DNA of 64,000 nucleotides from Parendozoicomonas callyspongiae (GCF_023502345.1 NZ_JAMFLX010000010.1:79001-143000); one strand, 5' to 3'. Shown: positions 53,405 through 63,113, numbered from the stretch's first letter. The notes: generated from the letters alone by a model not told the origin. Numbers and translations: made by a program.

Positions 53405-54784
53405 ATGAAGAAATCTCAGAAAGGTTTTCTCCAGATGTTCGGAGGCAAAGGCCGCTTCCGTCACGGTATTCATCCGGAGGAACACAAAGAGCTAACTGAG
53501 CACAAGGCTATTCGCCGCATTCCTTTCTACAAGGAAATGGTGTTGCCTCTGTCTCAGCATCGTGGCGCGCCTGCCAAGCCCATCGTGGTTAAAGGTCAGG
53601 ACGTGGTACGTGGCGAGCCTATCGCTGAAGCTGGCGGTTTTGTATCTGCGCCGCTGCACGCGCCTGTTACCGGTACTGTTGTTGCTGTCGACAGACTGGT
53701 CCCAATGCCGGATGGCAAGAAAGGCCCTGCGATTATTATTCGCACATGGCCGTCTTCTACCCAGGAAATCCTGTATAGCAAAACTGTTGATACCGATGCG
53801 ATGTCTGACGACGAGCTGGTACAAGCCGTACAGAATGCTGGTGTCGTAGGTCTGGGCGGCGCCGCCTTCCCGACCCACGTGAAAATGAAAGCCCCCAAGG
53901 GCAAGAACATTACCACACTCATTGGTAACGGCTGTGAGTGTGAACCCTTCCTTACCTGCGACCACAGGATCATGCTCGAGTACGCCGAGAACATGATCAA
54001 GGGTATCCGTCTGGTTATGCAGACCAGCGGCGCCACCAAGGCCATTATCGGTGTGGAAGACAACAAGATGGACGCTGTCCATCGTATTCGCGAGGCGATT
54101 GCCACAGCGTCTGGCGACAACAGTGATATTACCTGTGAAGCCGTTGCGACCTGCTATCCGCAGGGCGCAGAAAAAATGCTGATCAAGAGCCTGCTGGATC
54201 TGGAAGTTCCATCCGGTGGCATTCCTGCTGACATCGGCTGTGCTGTGTTCAACGTGGGTACCCTCGCCCAGATCGGTGAACTGGTACCCGAAGGTCGTGG
54301 TCTGGTTGAGCGTATTGTGACTGTGAGTGGTCCCGGTGTTTCCAATCCTGGTAACTACCTGGTACCTGTGGGTACTCCACTGCCTTACCTGCTGAAGCAT
54401 GCGGGTGCGATTGAGGACCCTGGCATGGTAATTCTGGGTGGTCCGATGATGGGTGCCGCTGTTGCGACAACTGACATCGCCTGCACCAAGGGTATTACCG
54501 GTGTTCTGGTATTCGGACAGGAAGAGCTGCCTTCTCCGGAAGAGCAGGAAGAGATGCCTTGCATCAACTGCCGCGCCTGCGTGGAAGCCTGCCCAATGTT
54601 CCTGAACCCAAGCATGCTGGGTCGTCTGTCACAGAACGATCGTTATGAAGAGATGGCATCCAGGTTCAACTTGTGGGACTGCTTCGAGTGCGGTTGCTGC
54701 GCGAACGTCTGCCCATCCAACATCCCTCTGACTCAGCTGATTCGTGTCGCCAAAGGCGGCCACATGCAGCGGAACAAGGACTAA
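53405..54784 (+). CDS. rnfC: Rnf complex subunit RnfC (NADH/FMN side)
   Basis: RnfC is the peripheral subunit that exchanges electrons with NAD(H). The 459-residue protein starts MKKSQKGFLQMFGGKGRFRH, has the flavin/NADH region VGLGGAAFPTHVKMKAPKGK, and two 4Fe-4S motifs near the C-terminus (CINCRACVEACPMFL, CFECGCCANVCPSNIPL). The ATG at 53405 is preferred over an in-frame TTG at 53345. It is shorter than RsxC of E. coli, which has a long repeat tail. It follows the structured gap after nifJ. Confidence 0.95.
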   Translation: MKKSQKGFLQMFGGKGRFRHGIHPEEHKELTEHKAIRRIPFYKEMVLPLSQHRGAPAKPIVVKGQDVVRGEPIAEAGGFVSAPLHAPVTGTVVAVDRLVPMPDGKKGPAIIIRTWPSSTQEILYSKTVDTDAMSDDELVQAVQNAGVVGLGGAAFPTHVKMKAPKGKNITTLIGNGCECEPFLTCDHRIMLEYAENMIKGIRLVMQTSGATKAIIGVEDNKMDAVHRIREAIATASGDNSDITCEAVATCYPQGAEKMLIKSLLDLEVPSGGIPADIGCAVFNVGTLAQIGELVPEGRGLVERIVTVSGPGVSNPGNYLVPVGTPLPYLLKHAGAIEDPGMVILGGPMMGAAVATTDIACTKGITGVLVFGQEELPSPEEQEEMPCINCRACVEACPMFLNPSMLGRLSQNDRYEEMASRFNLWDCFECGCCANVCPSNIPLTQLIRVAKGGHMQRNKD

Positions 54785-54802
54785 CGGCAGGATTACTGAA
54801 TA

Positions 54803-55900
54803 ATGTCTGGACATCCCGATTTTCAAAAAAGAGTGTCTATGAAAATCCGGACCTCTCCGCATCTGAAAAAGACGCTGACGGTCCGGCAGATTATGGACAG
54901 TGTGACAATCGCACTGCTGCCAGTAAGCCTCTGGTCAATCTACCTGTTTGGTCTGAGTGCTTTCGCGCTGCTGCTGACGACAACGCTGTCCTGTGTTGGT
55001 ACTGAAGCCCTGTTCAACCGTCTGGCTGGCAAGCCTGCCGACTCCCGCAAGGGCTTTTGGTCTCGTGAAAAGAGTGTAGTGATTACCGGTCTGCTGCTGG
55101 GCCTGACTCTGCCACCTGGCTTCGCGCTATGGATGGCTGCTCTGTCTGGCTTCGTAGCGATTGCCCTGGGCAAGGTGCTGTTCGGTGGTCTGGGTCAGAA
55201 CCCATTCAATCCGGCTCTGGTTGGTCGTGCTTTTGCACAGGCTGCGTTCCCGGTTTCCATTACTACCTGGACTCCCGGCTTCCTGCCTGAGCGCTTCAGC
55301 TCCTTTATTCCATCTACCCTGGCAGCGCCATTTATGACGCCTGCTGATAGTTCAAGCTGGATCAATGCCCAGATCGACGGCTGGAGTGGTGCAACCCCTC
55401 TGAAAGCGATCGGTGGTGGTGGCGACTTCGCCAGCGTTTCTGATCTGATGTTTGGCACCATCTCGGGTTCCAGCGGTGAAACTGCTGCCCTGCTGATCCT
55501 GCTGTGCGGCGCATGGCTGGTATGGAAAGGCGTGATGGGCTGGAAGATTCCAGCGGCCGTTATGCTGGGTACTGCCCTGACCAGTCTGCCTTTCTGGCTG
55601 ATGGATGCATCTGTTTATCCTTCTCCAGTGTTCATGCTGTTCTCCGGTGGTCTGATGCTGGCTGCAGTGTTCATGGCAACCGATATGGTTGGCACGCCGC
55701 TGACTGAGAAAGGTATCTGGATCTATGGCCTGATGATCGGCGCCCTGACCGTCATCATCCGTCTGTTCGGCTCTCTGCCTGAAGGTGCGATGTATGCGGT
55801 TCTGATTGGTAACGCCTGTGCGCCTCTGATCGACAGCTTCACCCAGCCGACCGTTTTTGGTTCACAAAAGCGCGCTGCTCGCAAGCCGGTGAAGGAGTAA
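54803..55900 (+). CDS. rnfD: Rnf complex membrane subunit RnfD
   Basis: RnfD is a membrane subunit carrying covalently bound FMN. Several hydrophobic helices are visible, along with GGLGQNPFNPALVGRAFAQA and the FMN attachment site SGATPL in the loop around residue 193. The ATG at 54803 gives a 365-residue protein; a second ATG at 54839 (MKIRTSPHLKK) matches the usual family start and also has a fair ribosome site. It lies 18 bases after rnfC. Confidence 0.95.
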   Translation: MSGHPDFQKRVSMKIRTSPHLKKTLTVRQIMDSVTIALLPVSLWSIYLFGLSAFALLLTTTLSCVGTEALFNRLAGKPADSRKGFWSREKSVVITGLLLGLTLPPGFALWMAALSGFVAIALGKVLFGGLGQNPFNPALVGRAFAQAAFPVSITTWTPGFLPERFSSFIPSTLAAPFMTPADSSSWINAQIDGWSGATPLKAIGGGGDFASVSDLMFGTISGSSGETAALLILLCGAWLVWKGVMGWKIPAAVMLGTALTSLPFWLMDASVYPSPVFMLFSGGLMLAAVFMATDMVGTPLTEKGIWIYGLMIGALTVIIRLFGSLPEGAMYAVLIGNACAPLIDSFTQPTVFGSQKRAARKPVKE

Positions 55901-55904
55901 GAGA

Positions 55905-56624
55905 ATGAGTGAAACGATTCCTGCCGTGAATGTTGAGGACGAAGTAGTCGTTCCTGCACCACCCAGTTTTGCCATGTTCCGTACCCTGGCTGTGATTGCC
56001 ATGCTGTCCGGTCTGTTCGTGGTATTGATTGTGCAGTGGGCTAACCCCTACATCGCTGCCAACAAAAAAGCTGCCACCGAAGCTGCGGTATTCAACGTGG
56101 TACCTGGTGCAAGCATCAGTAAGACCTTCATCCTTGAAGGTGACAAGCTGGCTGTTGCACCTGAAGGCGCGACCGGTACTCTGGTTTACGCCGGTTACGA
56201 TAATGCCGGTTCCCTGATTGGTATGGCGATTCCTGGTGTTGCTACTGGTTACGCTGGTCCGGTTTACGTGATGTTTGGCTACAGCCCTGCAAAGGAAGCT
56301 GTGATCAAGTATCAGATCCTGACCATGACCGAAACTCCGGGTCTGGGTGACAAGGTTGTAACCGACCAGAAGTTCCTGGCCAACTTTGACAATCTGGTTG
56401 CCAAGCTGAACGACGCTGGTACTGCACTGGCTAACGCCATCAAGACTGTACCTAACAAGTCCAAGCAGCACCCCTGGGAAATTGACGCAATCAGTGGTGC
56501 AACCATCACTTCAACCGCCGTTGGTAATGCTATTAACAGCAGTGCCCAGCAGCTGTTGCCTGTGATCGTCAAGCAACTTCCTCTTATTAGAGAACAAGGG
56601 ATCAAAGCGGAGGGCGCCAAATGA
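55905..56624 (+). CDS. rnfG: Rnf complex flavoprotein subunit RnfG
   Basis: RnfG carries a covalent FMN on the outer face of the membrane. It has one N-terminal membrane helix (TLAVIAMLSGLFVVLIVQWA, about 27-46), then an FMN-binding domain with the attachment motif SGATITSTAVGNAIN near residue 200. The 239-residue length is normal. It lies four bases after rnfD and overlaps rnfE by four bases. Confidence 0.95.
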   Translation: MSETIPAVNVEDEVVVPAPPSFAMFRTLAVIAMLSGLFVVLIVQWANPYIAANKKAATEAAVFNVVPGASISKTFILEGDKLAVAPEGATGTLVYAGYDNAGSLIGMAIPGVATGYAGPVYVMFGYSPAKEAVIKYQILTMTETPGLGDKVVTDQKFLANFDNLVAKLNDAGTALANAIKTVPNKSKQHPWEIDAISGATITSTAVGNAINSSAQQLLPVIVKQLPLIREQGIKAEGAK

Positions 56625-57277
56625 GCATGCCCAATCAATATGAGCAGGTGACTGCGGATACCTTCCTGAGAGGTCTTTGGGAAGAAAACCCGGTATTCGT
56701 CATGCTGTTGGGTATGTGCCCGGCACTGGCGGTAACCAACTCCGCGATTAATGCAATCAGTATGGGCCTGGCGACCACCTTCGTACTGGTGATGTCCAGC
56801 GCCCTGATCTCCATCTTCCGGAATTTTATTCCGAAGCAGGTGCGGATTGTTGCTTACATCGTCATCATCGCGACCTTCGTAACCATCGTTGACTATCTGA
56901 TCCAGGCTATCAGCCTCGATCTGTACAACGCACTGGGTGCCTTTATCCAGTTGATCGTGGCGAACTGTGTCATTCTGGGCCGTGCCGAGTCTTACGCTTC
57001 CCGTCAGAAACTGGGTGCTACTATCGTGAACAGCTTTGGTTCCGGTATTGGTTTCACGATTGCGCTGCTGAGTATGGGTGCTGTACGTGAGATTCTGGGA
57101 GCTGGTGCTCTGTTCGGTGTAGGCATTATGCCTGTCGGCTTTGAACCATGGGTTGTTATGGTTCTGCCCCCAGGTGGATTCTTCGTTCTGGGTTGCTGGC
57201 TGATTATCTTTGCGTGGAACAAAAAGCGTAAAGAGCAGGCTCAACTCGATGGTGCTGTAGCTGGAGGGCAAGCCTGA
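56621..57277 (+). CDS. rnfE: Rnf complex membrane subunit RnfE
   Basis: RnfE is one of two six-helix subunits that hold a shared Fe-S centre in the membrane. The 218-residue protein has the typical ENPVFVMLLGMCPALAVTNS segment, whose Cys and that of IQLIVANCVILGRAES are the ligand positions. It overlaps rnfG by four bases and rnfA by one. Confidence 0.96.
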   Translation: MSMPNQYEQVTADTFLRGLWEENPVFVMLLGMCPALAVTNSAINAISMGLATTFVLVMSSALISIFRNFIPKQVRIVAYIVIIATFVTIVDYLIQAISLDLYNALGAFIQLIVANCVILGRAESYASRQKLGATIVNSFGSGIGFTIALLSMGAVREILGAGALFGVGIMPVGFEPWVVMVLPPGGFFVLGCWLIIFAWNKKRKEQAQLDGAVAGGQA

Positions 57278-57852
57278 TGGAAGACAGTCTGTTTAGCATT
57301 TTTATGAATGCAGCTGTCGTCAGTAACTTTGTACTGGCGATGTTCCTCGGTATCTGTCCGTTTCTGGGTGTATCCAACAAGGTTGATACGTCCCTGAACA
57401 TGGGCATGGCCACCACCTTCGTAATGGTGGTGAGCTCCGCAGCTGCCTATGCGATTAACCTGATCCTCAGCGACCTCGGTATCGAGTTCCTGCGCCTGAT
57501 CTGTTACATCGCGGTTATTGCATCTTCTGTACAGCTGGTAGAAATGGTGGTTAAGAAGTTCAGCCCGGCCCTGTTCCAGGCTCTGGGTATCTTCCTGCCG
57601 CTGATCACCACGAACTGTGCGATTCTGGGTCTGACCCTGTTCCAGACCTCCCGTGAGTACGATTTCATTCAGAGCCTGGTATTCGCTCTGGGTGCCGGTG
57701 CCGGCTTTACCCTGGCACTGCTGCTGATGGCAGGTATCCGCGAGAAGCTGGAACTGGCCAAAACTCCCGATATCGCTCAGGGCGCTGCAATGACCCTGAT
57801 GATTGGTGGTGTTCTGTCTCTGGCCTTTATGGGCTTCGCTGGTCTGGCGTAA
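57277..57852 (+). CDS. rnfA: Rnf complex membrane subunit RnfA
   Basis: RnfA is the partner of RnfE. The 191-residue six-helix protein has NFVLAMFLGICPFLGVSNKV and LPLITTNCAILGLTLF, giving the two conserved cysteines for the shared Fe-S centre. In enterobacteria rnfA opens the operon; here it closes it, after rnfE. A long hairpin follows the gene. Confidence 0.96.
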   Translation: MEDSLFSIFMNAAVVSNFVLAMFLGICPFLGVSNKVDTSLNMGMATTFVMVVSSAAAYAINLILSDLGIEFLRLICYIAVIASSVQLVEMVVKKFSPALFQALGIFLPLITTNCAILGLTLFQTSREYDFIQSLVFALGAGAGFTLALLLMAGIREKLELAKTPDIAQGAAMTLMIGGVLSLAFMGFAGLA

Positions 57853-57873
57853 CTTGTAAGGTTGACAAGTATC

Positions 57874-57923
57874 GACACATTTTCCATCACCGTTCTGCCC
57901 TCTTGGGTGGTGGAAAATGTGTC
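57874..57923 (+). other. Long hairpin after rnfA
   Basis: GACACATTTTCCATCACC (57874-57891) pairs with GGTGGTGGAAAATGTGTC (57906-57923) over all 18 positions if one G-U pair is allowed; the loop is 14 bases. No T run follows directly. It may stabilise the 3' end of the rnf message or partly terminate transcription before the small gene that follows. Confidence 0.75.
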
Positions 57924-57977
57924 AACACAATACTCTGTTAAGAGCGACGTAGTTAAGAGCTGTGCAGATAAAAGCTG

Positions 57978-58166
57978 ATGATTGAAAAATATCTTATTGC
58001 TGTTGGTGTGATCTTTATGGCTTCGGCCGGTTGGATTACCGTCCAGCACTTGTATCGCAGTTTTGCCAACAAAAACCCCCAATGCGGCCCGTTCCGTGAT
58101 GATGGAGGCAACAGTATGTGCAAGTGTTGCGAATCAAAACAGTATTGTGTCACCCGGCATGCCTGA
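57978..58166 (+). CDS. Small cysteine-rich membrane protein, NqrM-like
   Basis: The 62-residue protein has one N-terminal membrane helix (YLIAVGVIFMASAGWITV, about 5-22) and a cytosolic tail with Cys36, then after 11 residues the cluster CKCCESKQYC. NqrM, needed to mature the membrane Fe centre of Na+-NQR, is also a small single-helix protein with a similar Cys pattern. The position directly after rnfA, whose product holds the matching Fe-S centre, supports a maturation role for Rnf. The link is inference; the cysteine spacing at the end differs and the ribosome site is weak. Confidence 0.6.
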   Translation: MIEKYLIAVGVIFMASAGWITVQHLYRSFANKNPQCGPFRDDGGNSMCKCCESKQYCVTRHA

Positions 58167-58227
58167 TAGCTTCTCCGCGCTTTAGAAAACTATTTGAATT
58201 ATTCATCAATCCTGGCGATTAAAACTT

Positions 58228-59330
58228 ACTCATACCCTGGCTTATCTTCATAAAGCCAGAGCTTTCCTGACCTGCGCACAAACCATGATCCAGTTTCTCC
58301 CTTTGTGCTGGTGAAGCTCTTTTCTTATCTCGTTAGTTAGAAAATCTGACACCTTGATTACTGATAGTTATTTTAATCAGTGATTTGATAATTGCTGGCA
58401 AAGTTTTGATATAACCAGCATGTTAGAGGGGCGTTATGAATCCAAAAATATCAAATAATGTGGCAATAAGTCTTTACCGTTCGCATTTGAAAAGTTTTGA
58501 AGGCAATTACCATAGTGTTCTGATAGAGCTGACAAGAAAGGGGAATAAAAAAGAATATGATGTTCTTACTACAATCCCGAAGTCGAAAATCAATGAATGT
58601 ACTGTTTGTCAATATTTACCCGTTGATCCGGTTTTATACTGTAGTTCAAGTGATCGACACATACTTTGCCGAGAATGCCACAAAAAGCTGCCGGAGGATA
58701 ACAAGGTATGTCCAAATTGTCGTTCACCTGATAAGCAGGATGGTGACGGTAAAATCAATAAAGAACAGGAAGAATTATTCAATAACATCGAGTACAGCTG
58801 CCCCGCCGGGTGTAATGAAACAATGGGCAAGGCATTATTGGAAGCGCATTTTCCAGATTGTGAGAAGTTCAGCTGTATAATCTGTGGGCTTACAGGCAAT
58901 ATTGAAGAGATAGAGAAGCACGAACCTGAGTGTAAGATCCCTATGGAAATGTGTGTTTACTGTGAGGGCAGTTATCCGTTTGATGGATTTATAAAACACC
59001 AGTCAGAATGTGAAAAGTTTCCTTTAACAACCAAGCTCTTTGATGGGACAACAATAACACTACCCAGAAAGCAAGCTCGTGATGTTAGTATTGTTACAGA
59101 AATATGTGGAGCGAAGAGCCCGATTGTCAGGGTTGTCGATGGTGATGGGAAAACCACGAGTTGTAGGCTATCGGACGAAAGCTGTCAGGCGATTAGAAAT
59201 GGTATCCTACTTAGCTTCCATGCCCGTAAATCTACGGAAATTGTTCTGCCGACAGCACAACAAGAAAAAATAGGCAGTGAGGACAGGAAAGGCTCTGGTA
59301 GTTATAAATATGAAAAAATGGGGATATTTG
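58228..59330. repeat. Segmental duplication, copy 1
   Basis: From 58228 this segment matches 62905-64000 closely: the 208-base upstream region is nearly identical, as is the first half of the RING/TRAF coding region, with divergence rising after about 59000. One single-base indel lies upstream of the ATG and another inside the second copy's gene. The end of the duplication is outside the window. Confidence 0.9.
58356..58385. promoter_or_regulatory. Conserved hairpin/operator-like site upstream of RING/TRAF gene
   Basis: GATTACTGAT and ATCAGTGATT form a nearly perfect dyad with a ten-base AT-rich spacer, about 50 bases before the ATG. The same sequence is present without change upstream of the second copy. 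It could be a regulator site or a leader hairpin. Confidence 0.45.
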
Positions 59331-59872
59331 GACAGATTTTCAATGAAGATTGGACTTTAAAAAATAATAGCGTAGATAGAGTTACTATATCGAGATTAGG
59401 AATTACAAATAACTATAGGGAAAGTGATCGAGCGGCTTTTATAGGTTGTATGCCTGTAAGAGTATTAGTTTCTAACACAAAAGAAGATGATCCTCGGCCA
59501 TATTATTTAAAAGAACTCATGGTCTATCTCGGCTTCGATACAGGAACCGGCCCAGATCGCGACAGTAAAGAACTGTTTGTTGGTTTTGAAAGAAAGGTTT
59601 GTTCGGAAATTAATGACCATGTAGCGCTGGCAAAATTAAATCTTAGTGTAATGTTTGACGCAGGTGATTATTCTTATATTCAATTTGTGAAATTTAGTTT
59701 GTGGGAGTGGGAGCAATATGATAGCCATAGAGAGGAATTTGGACTTAGAATGATTAAAGCAGATGCAGATGTGAAGTGGTTGCCATTGAAACTTGACAGT
59801 GGTGATGCTGAAAAGTGTTTCAAACCGTCAGGTAGAAACGATGTGACTATTAAACAAATTCTTTCTTTGTAG
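58436..59872 (+). CDS. RING and TRAF-type zinc-finger protein (ubiquitin-ligase-like)
   Basis: The 478-residue protein has a RING-type finger at about 54-95 (CTVC, ten residues, C, five, H, two, CREC, ten, CPNC), a CPAGC-H-C segment at about 122-140, and TRAF-type fingers at about 145-192 (CIICGLTGNIEEIEKHEPEC and CVYCEGSYPFDGFIKHQSEC). RING plus TRAF fingers is the layout of animal TRAF proteins and of some bacterial effectors that act as ubiquitin ligases. The C-terminal 200 residues match no fold I recognise and are not an obvious MATH domain. GAGGGG precedes the ATG. There is no signal peptide. A host-directed ligase is a hypothesis. A second, frameshifted copy follows at 63114. Confidence 0.8.
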   Translation: MNPKISNNVAISLYRSHLKSFEGNYHSVLIELTRKGNKKEYDVLTTIPKSKINECTVCQYLPVDPVLYCSSSDRHILCRECHKKLPEDNKVCPNCRSPDKQDGDGKINKEQEELFNNIEYSCPAGCNETMGKALLEAHFPDCEKFSCIICGLTGNIEEIEKHEPECKIPMEMCVYCEGSYPFDGFIKHQSECEKFPLTTKLFDGTTITLPRKQARDVSIVTEICGAKSPIVRVVDGDGKTTSCRLSDESCQAIRNGILLSFHARKSTEIVLPTAQQEKIGSEDRKGSGSYKYEKMGIFGQIFNEDWTLKNNSVDRVTISRLGITNNYRESDRAAFIGCMPVRVLVSNTKEDDPRPYYLKELMVYLGFDTGTGPDRDSKELFVGFERKVCSEINDHVALAKLNLSVMFDAGDYSYIQFVKFSLWEWEQYDSHREEFGLRMIKADADVKWLPLKLDSGDAEKCFKPSGRNDVTIKQILSL

Positions 59873-60045
59873 AATCACTGCGCCGACCACCATTTTCGAT
59901 AAGTGTATTGTGTCTCCATTCTTCTTAATTAACCAGTCTATTGTCATAATAACAAACAACTCTGACAATAAAGCAGACAAAACCTGAGTAAATTACAACT
60001 TGGTCAAGTCATAGTTAATATTTATTTACATTGGAAACTGAAAAA

Positions 60046-61059
<1,014 letters not shown>

Positions 61060-61252
61060 ATTACAAGATTTTCCAAAGTAACAAACAGGCACCGCCTGAC
61101 GTGAGACCCGCTGGCTCTTAACGCCATTCAATCCAGTAAAAAGCAGGGTTGGTGACCAGCGTATGCAGAAGAATCCGCAAGACTGTGGCTATTGTTAAAC
61201 ACCGGATATCTCAAACTGTTAAAAACGAGACATGTCTAACTGGAGTTAGCAC
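61060..61252. other. Intergenic sequence without recognised gene
   Basis: Together with the transposase remnant and the leader of the lipase gene this makes a 500-base interval. I see no intact gene; part of it may be further decayed insertion-sequence DNA. Confidence 0.5.
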
Positions 61253-61408
61253 TGACAGCATGTTAACGCCTATCACAGTACTTTGAAGGGTTGGATAGCA
61301 GGTGTTTTTCATGGCGTTGCGACAAAATACTTACCACATTACCTGGGCTGGCGCCGGGAACTGAGTGCCGATAAAGAACTTACACTGGAACGCCTGTGCG
61401 AAAAATAG
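61253..61408 (+). pseudogene. C-terminal remnant of an IS1595/ISXO2-type transposase
   Basis: The frame ending at the TAG at 61406 reads [20 protein letters not shown] followed by [17 protein letters not shown], the typical C-terminus of ISXO2-like DDE transposases ([15 protein letters not shown], then [15 protein letters not shown]). An in-frame TGA lies directly upstream and the rest of the gene, including the catalytic residues, is missing. It marks past insertion-sequence activity between the two effector-like genes. No terminal inverted repeats were found. Confidence 0.75.
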
Positions 61409-61561
61409 CAAGTCATTGGGGCTATCAACCGTTGATGGGAACATAGCGATCATAGATACTGTTTGGCAAGAAATGATAATGGCTTGCAGTGTTAATGTGA
61501 AAGGTATAAAAACATATATAATCTAAAAGATAATTATTATAAAACCGAATCGTTCATCGAT

Positions 61562-62797
61562 ATGAAACAATTATTTCGCCTCATTCAACTAACCGTTTTA
61601 ACCATATGGCTATTCATTATTTCTATAGTTGGTGCCTCTGCGGATCAGGAAATAAAACGGCTGGTTGTATTCGGCGATAGTCTTTCCGACGATGGCGGAA
61701 ACAATTCCACCTGGTTCCTGCTAAAAACACTGAATGGCTTGACCGGTGAGTCGGGAATTAAGCATATGCAGCCCTGGATGCGGGGCTGGCTTGCAGAGCG
61801 AATTACAAATTACAATTGGTTCTGCGAGAACACTTCAATTAACTGTCCCAAGCATGAGATACGAGCTTTAAAAGCCCTGATAGCAGTGACTGAAAAGTCG
61901 GGAGCTATCCCGATTGCTCCTAGGGACCACTATTACCAGGGGCGTTGGAGCAATGGGCCTACCTGGCCCGAGTACTTTGCCGGAATGATCGGTCTTTCAA
62001 CAAGTGATAAAACTGTTTACCGGAATGAATCCCATGCCGGGGGCTGGTCTTTGTGCCTGGGGGACAAAGCCATGGGCATTCAGGATTTGACCGGGGATAT
62101 CAAGACTGTGGTTAAAAACATGGTGAATGGTAGTTTGATTCCTCCCTGTCTTGAGTTGCTGGTTAAAGCCTATCTGTATAGGCACGAGAAATTTTCTGAG
62201 AACGATCTTGTGGTCGTATTTTTTGGAGGTAATGATTATTTAAATCGTTTTCAGGCTCCTGAAAGAGTTATTGAAGCTCAAAAAGTCATTATTGAGACTG
62301 CGATTGAAAATGGTGCCAAGCATATTGCTTGGGCCAGTATGCCGGATTTGTCAAAAACACCAAGATACTATCGTGATGCTTTTAAACCTCAGACTGAGGA
62401 AATATCAAGACTGGTTCAGGAACATAACCGACTGCTGGAAGAAGAGTGGGAACTGCTGCAGATAGATTATAGTGAGGGAGGAGTAACAATCGCTCTGGTT
62501 GATACCAAGGAAATTTTCAGTGATATTCTTTCCAATCACCATTTGTATGGGTTATCGGTCACCGACAGACCCTGCAGCACAATTCCTGCTCCAGGGTTGG
62601 AAGACCCGGTTCCCAACAATGTTCATGAAATCGTGCTGCCAAGAGAAACAGCTGTTGTGACCACTGGTGAAGTCTGTCAAAACCCGGATGAGTACATGTT
62701 CTTTGACAGCGTTCACCCGACAACTGCGGCGCATAAGCTGATTGCCACCAAGGCCTGTGAAATTATGCGAAGAGAGGGGTACCGTTGCAGTTCCTGA
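61562..62797 (+). CDS. Secreted GDSL/SGNH lipase or acyltransferase
   Basis: The 411-residue protein has a Sec signal (about 1-27, ending GASA), then FGDSLSDDGGNN with the nucleophile Ser40, a block with GGNDY near 222, and DSVHPTTAAH near 382, giving the Asp-His of the SGNH triad. The layout resembles Legionella PlaA/PlaC and Vibrio thermolabile hemolysin enzymes that cut phospholipids or transfer acyl groups to sterols. Eight cysteines in the mature part suggest disulfides and export. It stands alone between a transposase remnant and the second RING/TRAF copy. The exact substrate is unknown. Confidence 0.85.
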   Translation: MKQLFRLIQLTVLTIWLFIISIVGASADQEIKRLVVFGDSLSDDGGNNSTWFLLKTLNGLTGESGIKHMQPWMRGWLAERITNYNWFCENTSINCPKHEIRALKALIAVTEKSGAIPIAPRDHYYQGRWSNGPTWPEYFAGMIGLSTSDKTVYRNESHAGGWSLCLGDKAMGIQDLTGDIKTVVKNMVNGSLIPPCLELLVKAYLYRHEKFSENDLVVVFFGGNDYLNRFQAPERVIEAQKVIIETAIENGAKHIAWASMPDLSKTPRYYRDAFKPQTEEISRLVQEHNRLLEEEWELLQIDYSEGGVTIALVDTKEIFSDILSNHHLYGLSVTDRPCSTIPAPGLEDPVPNNVHEIVLPRETAVVTTGEVCQNPDEYMFFDSVHPTTAAHKLIATKACEIMRREGYRCSS

Positions 62798-63033
62798 AAA
62801 GGCTGACCTGCTTCGTATATCAACAACACCTTTGGCAATATTGTCTATTTGAAGGCTGCCATCAGCGCCATGGTCATGGAGCTGGTGGGTTGTCGTAGTA
62901 GCTGACTCATATCCAGGCTTATCTTCATAAAGCCAGAACTTTCCTGACCTGCGCACAAACCATGATCCAGTTTCTCCCTTTGTGCTGGTGAAGCTCTCTT
63001 TCTTATCTCGTTAGTTAGAAAATCTGACACCTT

Positions 63034-63063
63034 GATTACTGATAGTTATTTTAATCAGTGATT
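63034..63063. promoter_or_regulatory. Second copy of the operator-like hairpin
   Basis: The sequence is identical to the dyad at 58356-58385 and lies at the same distance from the start codon of the duplicated gene. Confidence 0.45.
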
Positions 63064-63113
63064 TGATAATTGCTGGCAAAGTTTTGATATAACCAGCATG
63101 TTAGAGGGGCGTT

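Noticed and set aside
48260..53485. A 1741-codon open frame on the minus strand, antisense to nifJ
   Set aside because: It mirrors nifJ, whose very biased codon use removes stops from the opposite strand. It has no recognisable domain, its composition is that of a shadow frame, and nifJ is certain from its cofactor motifs.
53492..54400. A 302-codon open frame antisense to rnfC
   Set aside because: Same cause as the nifJ shadow; rnfC is certain.
61081..61252. Considered as the rest of the transposase gene
   Set aside because: Several stops in all plus-strand frames and no recognisable transposase peptides; only the last 155 bases can be assigned.
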